DNA of 64,000 nt, taken from the NCBI GenBank assembly GCA_022239325.1, contig JAKOGP010000005.1:62001-126000 (forward strand), read 5' to 3'. Origin of the DNA: Flavobacteriaceae bacterium LSUCC0859. Lineage in GTDB: Bacteria; Bacteroidota; Bacteroidia; Flavobacteriales; Flavobacteriaceae. Shown piece by piece: positions 1-7,097 of the stretch (the stretch's first letter is position 1; each line of letters begins with the position of its first letter). The translations under genes were made by a program, and so were the position numbers. The notes under the pieces are model-generated. The model was not told the DNA's origin. It did not search any database and was given only the letters and a program-made list of their open reading frames with translations.

Positions 1-1
1 A

Positions 2-160
2 CTAGCCTTCGAATACCCCAATCACTTTTCGAGGTTTTTCAAAAATCAAACAGGTACTTCCCCATCTGACTATAAATTGAATTTAAACTTATTAATCACT
101 AAAAAGAAAAAACCGCCACACTATAATAGTATAATAGTTTTATTTAGAATGGTGTTATGA
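2..160 (+). CDS. AraC-family transcriptional regulator, C-terminal end (partial, runs off left edge)
   Basis: The reading frame is open from the first bases to a TGA at 158-160. Its first residues, LAFEYPNHFSRFFKNQTG followed by TSPSDYK, match the second helix-turn-helix of AraC/XylS regulators (consensus GF..pnhFsrfFK...G.sPs.yR). This DNA-binding domain contacts the major groove of target promoters. The usual family C-terminus would end soon after SPSDYK; here about 28 extra, Lys-rich then hydrophobic residues follow, so the tail may be an extension or slightly decayed. The sensor domain lies outside the window, so the ligand is unknown. It is transcribed toward the dioxygenase-like gene at 278-1657, which is on the opposite strand. 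Confidence 0.72.
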   Translation, partial: LAFEYPNHFSRFFKNQTGTSPSDYKLNLNLLITKKKKPPHYNSIIVLFRMVL

Positions 161-277
161 CTGGTTGCGGGGAAGTGTGTTAATTTTCAGAGTATATATA
201 AAGGTTGAAAAGTGATATTAATTCATAAAAAAGCAAATATTTAGTCTTATTTAGAACCTAATTAATATTTGTTTTAA

Positions 278-1657
278 TCAAAAGTCCTGATAACCTAAAT
301 CACTATTGAGTTTAAAAACATCCTCTGGATTAAAAGCATCTATAGAAACTATCTCTAGTTGTTTGTTAAGCAAGTCTACCTTTCTTTGATAATTTTGACT
401 CCAATCCTCTAATGAAAATTCAAATGTTGATTTCATAGATTCAGATAATACTTTCATTGCGCTTAGAACAGCTTTTATCTGGTTTGGTATCCATTGAGTA
501 ATAGGAGTTCCACCTGTTGCTTTAGGGTATGCGGTATTCTGCATAATATATTTTTGAACAAATTGCCAGTGACCATTTCTGAATAAGTATATTTCTTCAT
601 AAACTTTCATCAATTCTTGCATGCCCAATTGATCGTCATCACAAATTAATCGATTTGCAAGAGGATTTTGTGACATTTGTTGTGTTAGTTCTGAAAAAAA
701 CTTTTGAACACACATTGGTCTATATTGTCGAAGGTCCAATAAGTACTCTGTTAATTGGTTCTTGGGATAGTAATTTATTACTCCACTTACGATATCTGCT
801 GTAGGGATAATATTGTCTTGAGCCCCTGTTTGACCTCTATATGCGTGAGGTACGTCCCACACTCCTTCATATAATAAACCATTTGGAAAAATATCGTCAT
901 TCCCTTTTACACCCATTATAAAAACTCTGAAGTCGTTATAATGTTTCCAACGCGAGGCTTCCCACATTAATTTTCTTCGGTCATTCATTTTATGTAAAGT
1001 ATCGGCAAGTAACTTTACAGAATCATTTAATATTACTCCAGTTTTTTTGCTATCAACTATGGCAAAAACAGATTTAATCATGTCTGGAGAATACTGATTG
1101 ATATCAACATGAAGCATAATAAATCCTCGCTCATCATCCATGCCTGAAAATTTTACTGCCATGGATAAATTTGTCCATTCATATCCTCCTAGTTTGTCTA
1201 TTTTAACATAATTGCCTAAGCTATATGCATAATGATAGTCTATCCATGGATAAACTTCTAATTTTTCCGAAACGGCTACAAAAGGCTGTGCTATATTTTT
1301 TGGAAGTAAATCATGGGCTTTCCCATATTTACCTGTTTTCAAAAATGTATGGTGTGCTGGTGCTAAAGTATAGGCAGATGTTATAAAACTATAGGCCCTA
1401 AACAAAGAAGCTAAAACAAACTTATCAGTTTCTTTGCATACTAAATTTTTATAGTTTGTAATTTTTATTGCTTCAGCTTCAAACTCACCCTCAAAACTTA
1501 AAAGTCCTGGATTGCCATCTGGTTTTTTTATTGGCATATTATCTAACAATCTTTGTAATTCAGAGTACCTTTCAGGAAGAACCGATAGCGGCTCTGAAAT
1601 TGGCAAAAATCCATTTGTAGGATCTATTGAAAAAAAACCATCAGAAAATACCTTCAT
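278..1657 (-). CDS. indoleamine 2,3-dioxygenase-like heme protein
   Basis: This 459-residue protein has the layout of the indoleamine 2,3-dioxygenase (IDO) family, heme enzymes that insert O2 into the indole ring of tryptophan. Visible family marks, in order: an LPERYSELQRLLDNMP start of the small domain (residues 28-42); DFRVFIMGVKGN with Arg244 where IDO carries its substrate-carboxylate Arg; LLYEGVWDVPHAYRGQTGAQ, matching the YEGFW...GGSAGQ loop over the heme (261-280); RQYRPM (310-315); RNGHWQFVQKYI with His363 as the expected proximal heme ligand; and ATGGTPI (380-386). The GGSAG loop is altered to RGQTG, so substrate may differ from tryptophan. The gene is AT-rich and stands alone, convergent with the AraC fragment; no kynureninase or other kynurenine-pathway gene lies nearby. 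Family assignment is confident, substrate is not. Confidence 0.78.
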   Translation of the reverse strand: MKVFSDGFFSIDPTNGFLPISEPLSVLPERYSELQRLLDNMPIKKPDGNPGLLSFEGEFEAEAIKITNYKNLVCKETDKFVLASLFRAYSFITSAYTLAPAHHTFLKTGKYGKAHDLLPKNIAQPFVAVSEKLEVYPWIDYHYAYSLGNYVKIDKLGGYEWTNLSMAVKFSGMDDERGFIMLHVDINQYSPDMIKSVFAIVDSKKTGVILNDSVKLLADTLHKMNDRRKLMWEASRWKHYNDFRVFIMGVKGNDDIFPNGLLYEGVWDVPHAYRGQTGAQDNIIPTADIVSGVINYYPKNQLTEYLLDLRQYRPMCVQKFFSELTQQMSQNPLANRLICDDDQLGMQELMKVYEEIYLFRNGHWQFVQKYIMQNTAYPKATGGTPITQWIPNQIKAVLSAMKVLSESMKSTFEFSLEDWSQNYQRKVDLLNKQLEIVSIDAFNPEDVFKLNSDLGYQDF

Positions 1658-1875
1658 ATTGTTGTAAAAATATTAATTGCAACCAATTTAGATTTAAATA
1701 TAACAATAATTAACATGTTATAATGAGTAATTTGTTCAGGAATCATTTGAAAAAAGTCTTAATTATAATAACAGTTCGGAAAGAACAAAAATTGTGGATG
1801 CTCTATGTTTTCAAATTACTATATATCAACACTTTATTCAGTTATAAAATATTAACTGGTTAAATAAGTGGCTAA

Positions 1876-2016
1876 ATGAGCATTTTAAAGTATCCTAAAG
1901 TTTGTTTGACAAAAGACAATAAAGCATTCGTATTATTTATTATTAACAATAAAAGATATAGGTTGTTTAATGGAAAAAGACACAAATCAAAAATGAAAAA
2001 AAATGGAACGATCTAG
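1876..2016 (+). pseudogene. possible N-terminal remnant of a tyrosine recombinase/integrase
   Basis: A 46-codon open frame begins MSILKYPK and contains DNKAFVLFIINNKRYRLFNG, then stops at TAG 2014-2016. A short, Lys-rich strand pair of the type x-FVxFxxNxKRYRLxNG resembles the arm-DNA-binding start of Bacteroidota phage/transposon integrases. Nothing resembling a core-binding or catalytic domain follows. It overlaps the cupin fragment that starts at 2003 in another frame. The identification is by impression of one short motif only; it could equally be random sequence. It is listed because it sits at the head of a run of gene fragments. Confidence 0.3.
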
Positions 2017-2206
2017 TAAAAAATATCTTAATACAAAAAATATAGAATGGGAAGCCTTAGGTGGCGGTGATAGAGTATATATTGAACCAAATCTATTACA
2101 TAGTGCAGTATGCTTAGAAGAAGGAATATTAATTGACACATTTAGCCCAGTAAGAGAGGATTTTCTCAGTGGTGGAACAGTGTCTTATTTTGGTGATAAG
2201 AAGTAG
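2003..2206 (+). pseudogene. cupin-domain fragment (N-terminus missing)
   Basis: The 67-residue frame contains GGGDRVYIEPNLLHSAVCLE followed by EGILIDTFSPVREDFLSGG. This is the second cupin motif and the end of a small cupin protein (G.G..v.iP....H......E...D.FsP.RedFl), with the metal-binding His in LLHS. A complete cupin of this type is around 110 residues and begins with a first motif (G...H.H....E), which is absent upstream, so the gene is truncated at its 5' side. The last residues run directly into an SDR-like fragment in a different frame. Confidence 0.55.
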
Positions 2207-2337
2207 CAATCAAAAAAATACAACCATCAGGAAATGTAGAGGAAGTTGCAAGAACGGTTTTATTACTAGGCTCTGTATATGATGGTTTTACTACTGGTAC
2301 AACTTTACAAAAAAGTGGTCGTATGTACTATATATAA
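2206..2337 (+). pseudogene. short-chain dehydrogenase (SDR) C-terminal fragment
   Basis: Reading from 2206 in frame with a TAA at 2335-2337 gives PSGNVEEVARTVLLLGS, then FTTGTTLQKSGRMYYI. This is the C-terminal pattern of classical SDR oxidoreductases (P.eva..v.fLaS....itG..l.vdGG). The cofactor-binding TGxxxGxG and catalytic YxxxK parts are missing, and VDGG is degraded to QKSGR. It lies in a different frame from the cupin fragment just before it, so it is a separate remnant rather than a fusion. No start codon is apparent. Confidence 0.5.
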
Positions 2338-2376
2338 TACTCCCATATAGCATCACAATAAATTTCATCCAATGGA

Positions 2377-2874
2377 TTAAACTTCCTTTGTAAACTTTCT
2401 TATTAGCCCTATTTGGCCTAGGTGATAGATGTCGTGATGGAGTATTCCATCTACTAGGAACCTATATGTACATACCTTTTTAAAGTCTATATCATAGTAG
2501 GTTTCTGTTAAAAATTCATCTTCTTTGCTTGATAACACTTGAATAAACTCTACTACACTTAACTTATATTCGTCATAGATACAAGCCCATCCCTTTTTTT
2601 TGAGCTCGGAGTTTAAAATCCAATTTTCTTCCGATTCATCTGTTTTAGTTCCAACACCTTTTTTTATTTTTAGGATTGCTTCGTTTCTCCACATGGTGCA
2701 ATGAGAAAAGATCTCTGCAATGCTATGCATTCCATGTACAGGTTGTATAAAGCAGTTTTCCTTGTCCACCGTTTTTAATATTTTAGAATAAGAATTCCCA
2801 ACCCAGGGTTTCCCATACTGAATCTCTTCTATTTGAGAGATGTAGTTTTCGATCAATTTTCTCATAGAGTTCAT
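2377..2874 (-). CDS. DinB-like four-helix protein
   Basis: The protein resembles the DinB/DUF664 superfamily of helical-bundle proteins that bind a divalent metal through three His residues and often act as thiol-dependent transferases. Candidate ligands are the His in GMHSIAEIFSHCTMWRNE and those in GILHHDIYHLGQIGLIRK near the C-terminus, the standard spacing for the family. Length (about 160-170 residues) is normal. Three in-frame ATGs lie close together (2898, 2874, 2865). The first would add the hydrophobic MFFLILVK, which the family does not usually have, so 2874 or 2865 is preferred. No substrate can be inferred; it is a single gene facing the graveyard of fragments. Confidence 0.7.
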   Translation of the reverse strand: MNSMRKLIENYISQIEEIQYGKPWVGNSYSKILKTVDKENCFIQPVHGMHSIAEIFSHCTMWRNEAILKIKKGVGTKTDESEENWILNSELKKKGWACIYDEYKLSVVEFIQVLSSKEDEFLTETYYDIDFKKVCTYRFLVDGILHHDIYHLGQIGLIRKFTKEV

Positions 2875-3072
2875 TTTGACTAAAATTAAAAAAAACATAC
2901 ACTATTAAAGTATAACCTTTAATCATTATTGGAGGACCCCCTATCATAAGATTTTAAGAAAAGTCCTCTGTGATATATTTCCAAAAAGAGATGGAGACAT
3001 CATTATTAATGCATAAATCATTCGTAAATTAGTATCTATAAAACAACAACTCAATTATCTAAAAAGCTTCAT

Positions 3073-3669
3073 ATGAAAAAGATTTATCTAATACTAGCCG
3101 CTATTGTAGGCGTATTTGTTCTGATAATTATGTGGTATGTAAATACCAACAACCGATTTGTAGAATTAAAAGGGAACGCCACCAAGCAGTGGGCCAATGT
3201 GGAGAGCTCCTACCAAAGAAGATCAGATCTTATTGGCAACTTAGTAAACACGGTCAAGGGTGCGGCCGATTTTGAGCGTAATACCTTAACAGCTGTGGTA
3301 GAGGCCCGTTCTAAAGCAACCAGTACAACTATAGACGCCAATCAGCTAAACGCATCTCAACTAGAAGCGTTCCAGGCAGCACAGGGTCAATTGACCTCTG
3401 CCCTTTCAAGGCTGCTTGTAACCGTGGAGCGTTATCCTGAGCTTAAGGCTAACCAAAATTTTCTCGAACTTCAATCTCAACTAGAAGGCACTGAGAACCG
3501 CATTAATGTAGAGCGAAATCGCTATAACAATATAGCCGGAGATTACAATATTGCCATCAAAAAGATTCCTGCGAGCATGGTTGCCAGCATGGCTGGTTTT
3601 ACTGAGCTTGCTCTATTCAATGCGAAATCCGGAGCTGAAAATGCACCAGAAGTAAACTTTGAGTTTTAA
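3073..3669 (+). CDS. lemA: LemA family membrane protein
   Basis: A 198-residue LemA protein. An N-terminal hydrophobic anchor (about residues 4-23) is followed by a long helical, charged domain beginning NRFVELKGNATKQWANVES and containing YQRRSDLIGNLVNTVKG, the family signature. LemA proteins sit in the cytoplasmic membrane with the helical domain outside; their molecular role is poorly known. Gene order LemA-TPM-TPM is common in Bacteroidota and suggests a joint envelope function. The TAA stop overlaps the ATG of the next gene (TAATG), so translation is probably coupled. Confidence 0.93.
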   Translation: MKKIYLILAAIVGVFVLIIMWYVNTNNRFVELKGNATKQWANVESSYQRRSDLIGNLVNTVKGAADFERNTLTAVVEARSKATSTTIDANQLNASQLEAFQAAQGQLTSALSRLLVTVERYPELKANQNFLELQSQLEGTENRINVERNRYNNIAGDYNIAIKKIPASMVASMAGFTELALFNAKSGAENAPEVNFEF

Positions 3670-4106
3670 TGAAGATCATTGAACTATTTACCAAAGAAGA
3701 AGAAAGCGCAATCGTTGCGGCAATAGTTGCTGCAGAAAAGCATACTTCTGGCGAAATTCGCGTTCATATAGAAGCTTCCAGAAAGGGCAAAGAAACTATA
3801 GATAGAGCTGTAGAAGTATTTCAAGAACTCGAAATGCACCAAACCCAGGCTAGAAATGGCGTACTCTTTTACCTTGCCTATGAGGACCATGCCTTTAGCA
3901 TTTTCGGAGACCAAGGAATTAACGAAAAGGTTCCCCCAGGATTTTGGGACAGCACGCGCGACCTAATGCAAGAAGCATTTAGGCGCTCTGCTTTCGCAGA
4001 GGGCCTCATCGCCGGAATTGGCGAGGCAGGTCGCGCTCTAAAAGATTATTTTCCGTATGAATCCAACGATAAAAACGAGCTAGATGATTCTATTTCAAAG
4101 GGCTAG
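3669..4106 (+). CDS. TPM-domain protein, soluble
   Basis: A 145-residue protein with a TPM domain (PF04536) spanning nearly its full length. It begins FTKEEESAIVAAIVAAEKHT and shows SGEIRVHIE and GVLFYLAYEDHAFSIFGDQGIN, the family core strands. No signal peptide or membrane segment is visible, unlike the following paralogue, so it may act on the cytoplasmic side. TPM domains occur in plant thylakoid phosphatase/photosystem repair factors and in bacterial envelope proteins; enzymatic activity is not assured. It is the middle gene of the lemA operon and overlaps the next gene by 23 bases. Confidence 0.88.
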   Translation: MKIIELFTKEEESAIVAAIVAAEKHTSGEIRVHIEASRKGKETIDRAVEVFQELEMHQTQARNGVLFYLAYEDHAFSIFGDQGINEKVPPGFWDSTRDLMQEAFRRSAFAEGLIAGIGEAGRALKDYFPYESNDKNELDDSISKG

Positions 4107-4881
4107 TCTCTTCCTATTATGTTTTCTTAGCTTTTCGCTCTCTTGGGGGCAATTTGAAATTCCTTCCAAACCATCAAAGCAAACAGCAGTATATGACTAT
4201 GCCGGTGTGCTAAAGGCTAACGAAAAGAAGGCACTTACTGAAAAACTGCTCCGTTATGCAAACGCTACTTCAACCCAAATTGTACTGGTAAGTATTGCGA
4301 GTACCCAAGGGGAAGACATCCAATTTTTAGGAGCAAACTGGCTCAGTAAGTGGGGTATTGGTCAGGCTGGAAAAGATAATGGTATTTTAATTCTATTGGC
4401 CCAAGAGGATCGTAGAATAGGAATAAATACTGGATATGGCGTCGAGGACAGACTTACCGACGCCCTTTCCAAACGAATCATTGAATCGCTTATTATTCCC
4501 GAATTTAAATCGGGCAATTACTATAAGGGGCTAAACGCGGGTACCGATGCCATATTCGAGGTCCTTACCGGTTCCTTTACCGAAGAATCTAAACCTCGGA
4601 GATCAAAAAAGGAGGCCTTTGTTAGTTTAGTCTTCTTAATTCTCCTCATTGTTATACTTATTAGTGTCTTTGGACGCAGAGGCGGCAAAGGTGGGTCCTC
4701 TGGTGGTATGCGCGGCCCAGATCTTATGGACGTTATCATTCTTAGCTCTCTCGGTAGAAGGAGCGGTGGCTTTGGAGGAGGTTTCGGCGGTGGTTCATCA
4801 GGCGGAGCATTTGGTGGAGGTTTTAGTGGAGGCTTCGGAGGAGGTTTTGGAGGAGGTGGTGGCGCCTCGGGGGGTTGGTAA
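4084..4881 (+). CDS. TPM-domain membrane protein with Gly-rich tail
   Basis: This 265-residue paralogue of the preceding gene has a signal peptide (about 1-22, ending SWGQ) and a TPM domain (about 35-150) with QIVLVSIAS, GQAGKDNGILILLA and RRIGINTGYGVE. A transmembrane helix (about 181-198, SLVFLILLIVILISVF) follows, and then a Gly/Ser/Phe-rich tail of about 60 residues ending GGGGGASGGW. This is the YgcG-like architecture. The extracytoplasmic TPM domain, single membrane anchor and flexible cytoplasmic tail fit a membrane-protein quality-control or stress role with LemA, but that is inference. The start overlaps the upstream gene by 23 bases. Confidence 0.9.
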   Translation: MILFQRASLFLLCFLSFSLSWGQFEIPSKPSKQTAVYDYAGVLKANEKKALTEKLLRYANATSTQIVLVSIASTQGEDIQFLGANWLSKWGIGQAGKDNGILILLAQEDRRIGINTGYGVEDRLTDALSKRIIESLIIPEFKSGNYYKGLNAGTDAIFEVLTGSFTEESKPRRSKKEAFVSLVFLILLIVILISVFGRRGGKGGSSGGMRGPDLMDVIILSSLGRRSGGFGGGFGGGSSGGAFGGGFSGGFGGGFGGGGGASGGW

Positions 4882-5011
4882 TCTAATGATTGAAATTAGT
4901 TCGTACTTTAAAAAGTTAAAACCGGACCGAATAAAACCAACTCTTGGCACAAACTGAAAATCTCGGGTAGAATTGTTACTTGCAAAGGCGCCAAGCCTAG
5001 CTGTTGGCAGA

Positions 5012-5077
5012 CCTACCTACGGTAGGCAGGCAGGCCGCAAAGAAATTGTGACCAGCTTCTTTCTCCTAGCCTGCCTG
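5012..5077. repeat. intergenic inverted repeats (CCTACC/GGTAGG and CAGGCAGGC/GCCTGCCTG)
   Basis: The gap between the convergent lemA operon and the DUF4143 ATPase holds two palindromes. CCTACC (5012-5017) and GGTAGG (5021-5026) flank a 3-nt loop. CAGGCAGGC (5027-5035) is complementary to GCCTGCCTG (5069-5077) across 33 nt. The location between two convergent stops suits a transcription-ending or REP-like role, although no clear T-tract follows. Confidence 0.5.
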
Positions 5078-5084
5078 TCAAAAT

Positions 5085-6338
5085 TTATTTCCCCAATGAA
5101 GCCAAGGAAATTACATGAATACCATCCGAGCGACGGTAGCTCATTCCTGTACCAGTAATTATAGTAAGCGATTTTGGAGCCTCCATTTTGGCAGTATCAA
5201 TATTGGCTGAGAATTTTTTTAAATTTTCTGCCGCTTCATCAATATATCCTACCCCTAATTTTATTTCAAAAGCAGCATAATCACCATTTCGTTTCTGTAC
5301 AATAGCATCTACTTCATTCCCGTACGAATCATTGTAATGGTAGACAGTGGCATCATTTGCCTTTGCATAGACATTCAATTCATGAATTGCTAATGACTCA
5401 AAAAGGAAACCTGTGTACTTTAAATCTTTTAGCAATGCTTCCTTGTCCAAACCCAAAGCTGCAACAGCCAATGAAGGGTCACAAAGGTGCTTTTTGGTTG
5501 ACTTTCGCAAAGATGCTGCCGAGCGAATATGTGGATTAAATGCTGGTTGCTCATACAGAATCATCAATTTGGACAAAGCTCCTAAGTAATCAGACAGCGT
5601 ATTTCTGGATAGCTCATTGACTTCATTGATTTTTACATCTGTTTCTAAGGTCTTGTTATCTACCAAGGTGGCTATATTCCTAGAAATTGAACGCAATAAG
5701 CTCCGTACTTTATTTGGATCTCGCTTCACTCCCGAAACTTGACTCATGTCTACCTCGCAAAGTAAATCCACATAACCTCTATTTAATTTCAAAGCGTTTT
5801 TTAAACGCTCGTGAATCAATATCGGCCAACCTCCAATACATAATCTTTCAAGAATTAAATCTAAGGAAATCTCAGGGGCATAATACTCATCCAAATGGCC
5901 AAGAAGTAAATCTGATAATTTCACAATTCCAGTAGAATAGCCTAATTCTTGCCAAGACAGGGTATCCATTTGTACCACCGTAAATCGACCGGCACCACTA
6001 TGCAGCTTCACATTTTCAGGTGGATTGGCCGATCCAGTAAGGATAAACTGACCCTTTGATTTACGGTAATCGACTTCATGGCGAACATAATTCCATATTT
6101 CTGGCTGCTCTTGCCATTCATCGAGCAATCGAGGGGTTTCTCCTCTTAACAACAATTGTGGATTGGTTGCCATAATGACCGGAACTTGTGGATCACGATC
6201 CATACGCAAGACGCTTTTTGCGTATTGTGTTGCTGTTTCTGTTTTCCCACAAGACTTTGGACCCTTTATCAGCACTGCTCCTGAGGCTGCGAGTTTGTCT
6301 TCCAAATCGTCTTCAACCAACCTTATTATATACTCCAT
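5085..6338 (-). CDS. AAA ATPase with DUF4143 domain
   Basis: A 417-residue P-loop protein of the AAA_14/DUF4143 type. Walker A is GPKSCGKT (residues 26-33), Walker B is LLDEWQ (71-76), and a sensor-like FILTGSANPP follows. The C-terminal DUF4143 part contains FLFESLAIHELNVYA and NEVDAIVQKRNGDYAAFEIKLG, which resembles the acidic E-D-ExK core of PD-(D/E)XK nucleases. These proteins are widespread, mobile and functionally uncharacterised; neighbourhoods often suggest toxin-antitoxin or defence-like behaviour. The gene is alone, in an AT-rich region, and its upstream side carries four 23-bp repeats that could be its operator. Start ATG at 6338 gives the normal family N-terminus. Confidence 0.88.
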   Translation of the reverse strand: MEYIIRLVEDDLEDKLAASGAVLIKGPKSCGKTETATQYAKSVLRMDRDPQVPVIMATNPQLLLRGETPRLLDEWQEQPEIWNYVRHEVDYRKSKGQFILTGSANPPENVKLHSGAGRFTVVQMDTLSWQELGYSTGIVKLSDLLLGHLDEYYAPEISLDLILERLCIGGWPILIHERLKNALKLNRGYVDLLCEVDMSQVSGVKRDPNKVRSLLRSISRNIATLVDNKTLETDVKINEVNELSRNTLSDYLGALSKLMILYEQPAFNPHIRSAASLRKSTKKHLCDPSLAVAALGLDKEALLKDLKYTGFLFESLAIHELNVYAKANDATVYHYNDSYGNEVDAIVQKRNGDYAAFEIKLGVGYIDEAAENLKKFSANIDTAKMEAPKSLTIITGTGMSYRRSDGIHVISLASLGK

Positions 6339-6381
6339 AAAGCTATTCTTCCCTTTGTTTAAATCTACATTAAAAAAATTT

Positions 6382-6461
6382 ATTGTGCAAATTTAAGACT
6401 TTACATTGTGCAAATTTAATACTTTACATTGTGCAAAATTATGGTTTTTTGTTGTGCAAAA
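6382..6461. repeat. four tandem 23-bp repeats upstream of the DUF4143 ATPase gene
   Basis: The core TTGTGCAAA recurs with an exact 23-bp period at about 6383, 6406, 6429 and 6452. Copies 1 and 2 agree almost completely (ATTGTGCAAATTTAAxACTTTAC); copies 3 and 4 keep only the core. The array begins 44 bases upstream of the ATG at 6338 on the minus strand, that is, in the 5' leader/promoter of the ATPase. A spacing of about two helical turns is typical of cooperative binding of a regulator on one face of the DNA. Operator function is inferred. Confidence 0.75.
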
Positions 6462-6567
6462 AATATACAATGCCAAATAAAACAAGCCATAGGCAACTTC
6501 CTCTCGCAATTCTCCGGGACTGGCTCTTAAAAAGGGGGTTGGTAGCGCGCCATCTCGGCCCTTCGCT

Positions 6568-6590
6568 AAAATAGTCCACTGGACTATTTT
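6568..6590. repeat. perfect 11-bp-arm palindrome
   Basis: AAAATAGTCCA (6568-6578) and TGGACTATTTT (6580-6590) are perfect complements around a single C. It lies in a GC-richer patch (about 6480-6640) between the ATPase repeats and the terminator of the DUF2892 gene. No gene is supported in this roughly 390-base gap (6339-6731). Confidence 0.7.
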
Positions 6591-6638
6591 TAAACGCTCG
6601 TGCGCCTCATTGGGCTCTTCTCGCCCGCGAGGGGTCAC

Positions 6639-6669
6639 AAAAAAAGCCTTTACAGAAATGTAAAGGCTT
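6639..6669 (-). terminator. intrinsic terminator of the DUF2892 gene
   Basis: On the minus strand a 10-bp stem (AAGCCTTTAC / GTAAAGGCTT, plus positions 6644-6653 and 6660-6669, 6-nt loop) is followed by seven T (6645-6639). It lies 63 bases downstream of the DUF2892 stop and is oriented to end that transcript. Confidence 0.75.
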
Positions 6670-6674
6670 AGATT

Positions 6675-6700
6675 TTGCTCCACCTCTTATTCAAAGATGC
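6675..6700 (-). repeat. decayed copy of a tRNA 3' end (distal copy)
   Basis: TTGCTCCACCTCTTATTCAA and the six bases after it match the second copy at 7059-7084 with three differences in 26. Both resemble the acceptor/3' end of the tRNA-Asn at 7905-7978. A terminator hairpin lies directly beyond it, as it does beyond the genuine tRNA. It is interpreted as an old attachment-site-like duplication of the tRNA 3' end. Confidence 0.5.
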
Positions 6701-6731
6701 AGCACAACTAAATCTTTTAGTGGATTAACTT

Positions 6732-6956
6732 TTACTTACCGTTCTGAATAGGGTCAGTTTTGGGCATAAGTTTGTTTAAAACGAAATAAACTGGGCAAAA
6801 CTTCGTCATTGGACTAATAAGTTGAAGTCCACCAACCGCTACTGCAATCCATAGAAAATTTAAGTCGGTAGTGTACAGTGTTAAACCTGCACTAATTAAA
6901 TACAACACTCCGACAATCGCATCGTGTGCTCTTACTTTAGAAATATTTTTTTCCAT
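6732..6956 (-). CDS. DUF2892 small membrane protein
   Basis: A 74-residue protein of the DUF2892 (YgaP-transmembrane-like) family. Two hydrophobic helices (about 12-28 and 33-49) are joined by a short turn, followed by PMTKFCPVYFVLNKLMP, the usual family ending with a single Cys. Such proteins sit in the cytoplasmic membrane, often next to rhodanese or redox genes; none is here. It lies between two decayed copies of a tRNA 3' end, and a good terminator follows, which suggests an acquired single-gene cassette. Start at 6956 gives MEKNISKVRAHDAIVG, typical of the family. Confidence 0.82.
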   Translation of the reverse strand: MEKNISKVRAHDAIVGVLYLISAGLTLYTTDLNFLWIAVAVGGLQLISPMTKFCPVYFVLNKLMPKTDPIQNGK

Positions 6957-7014
6957 TTATTTCTGGGTTTTTTAGGTTATTGAAATATACTTTATTTATT
7001 TTAAATAAAAGAAA

Positions 7015-7084
7015 AAAACGGCTATGTTATCGAAATATAACTGTTTTGTCATTATAAGTTGCTCCCCCTATTATTCAAAGTTGC
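7015..7084 (-). repeat. duplicated tRNA-Asn 3' end plus terminator (att-like repeat)
   Basis: CATTATAAGTTGCTCCCCCT occurs at 7050-7069 and, identically, at 7893-7912, where it forms the 3' end of the tRNA-Asn and its downstream flank. Similarity continues beyond it into the terminator hairpin (AAAACGGCTA ... ATAACTGTTTT against ATAACCGTTTT). The T-arm side has decayed (TTATTCAAAG). The arrangement is an intact tRNA, then about 0.8 kb of cargo, then a copy of its 3' end, the geometry left by site-specific integration into a tRNA gene. Confidence 0.65.
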
Positions 7085-7097
7085 ATCCAAGAATTAT

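Noticed and set aside
4649-4957. 102-codon frame over the Gly-rich tail of the TPM protein
   Set aside because: Shadow of the repetitive GGT/GGA codons of the real gene.
6382-6461. CRISPR-like array
   Set aside because: Period 23 with no distinct spacers, degenerate copies and no cas genes; tandem operator-like repeats instead.
6393-6683. 96-codon minus-strand frame between the ATPase repeats and DUF2892 gene
   Set aside because: It covers the 23-bp repeats, the 23-base palindrome and a terminator; no family resemblance and composition follows the repeats.
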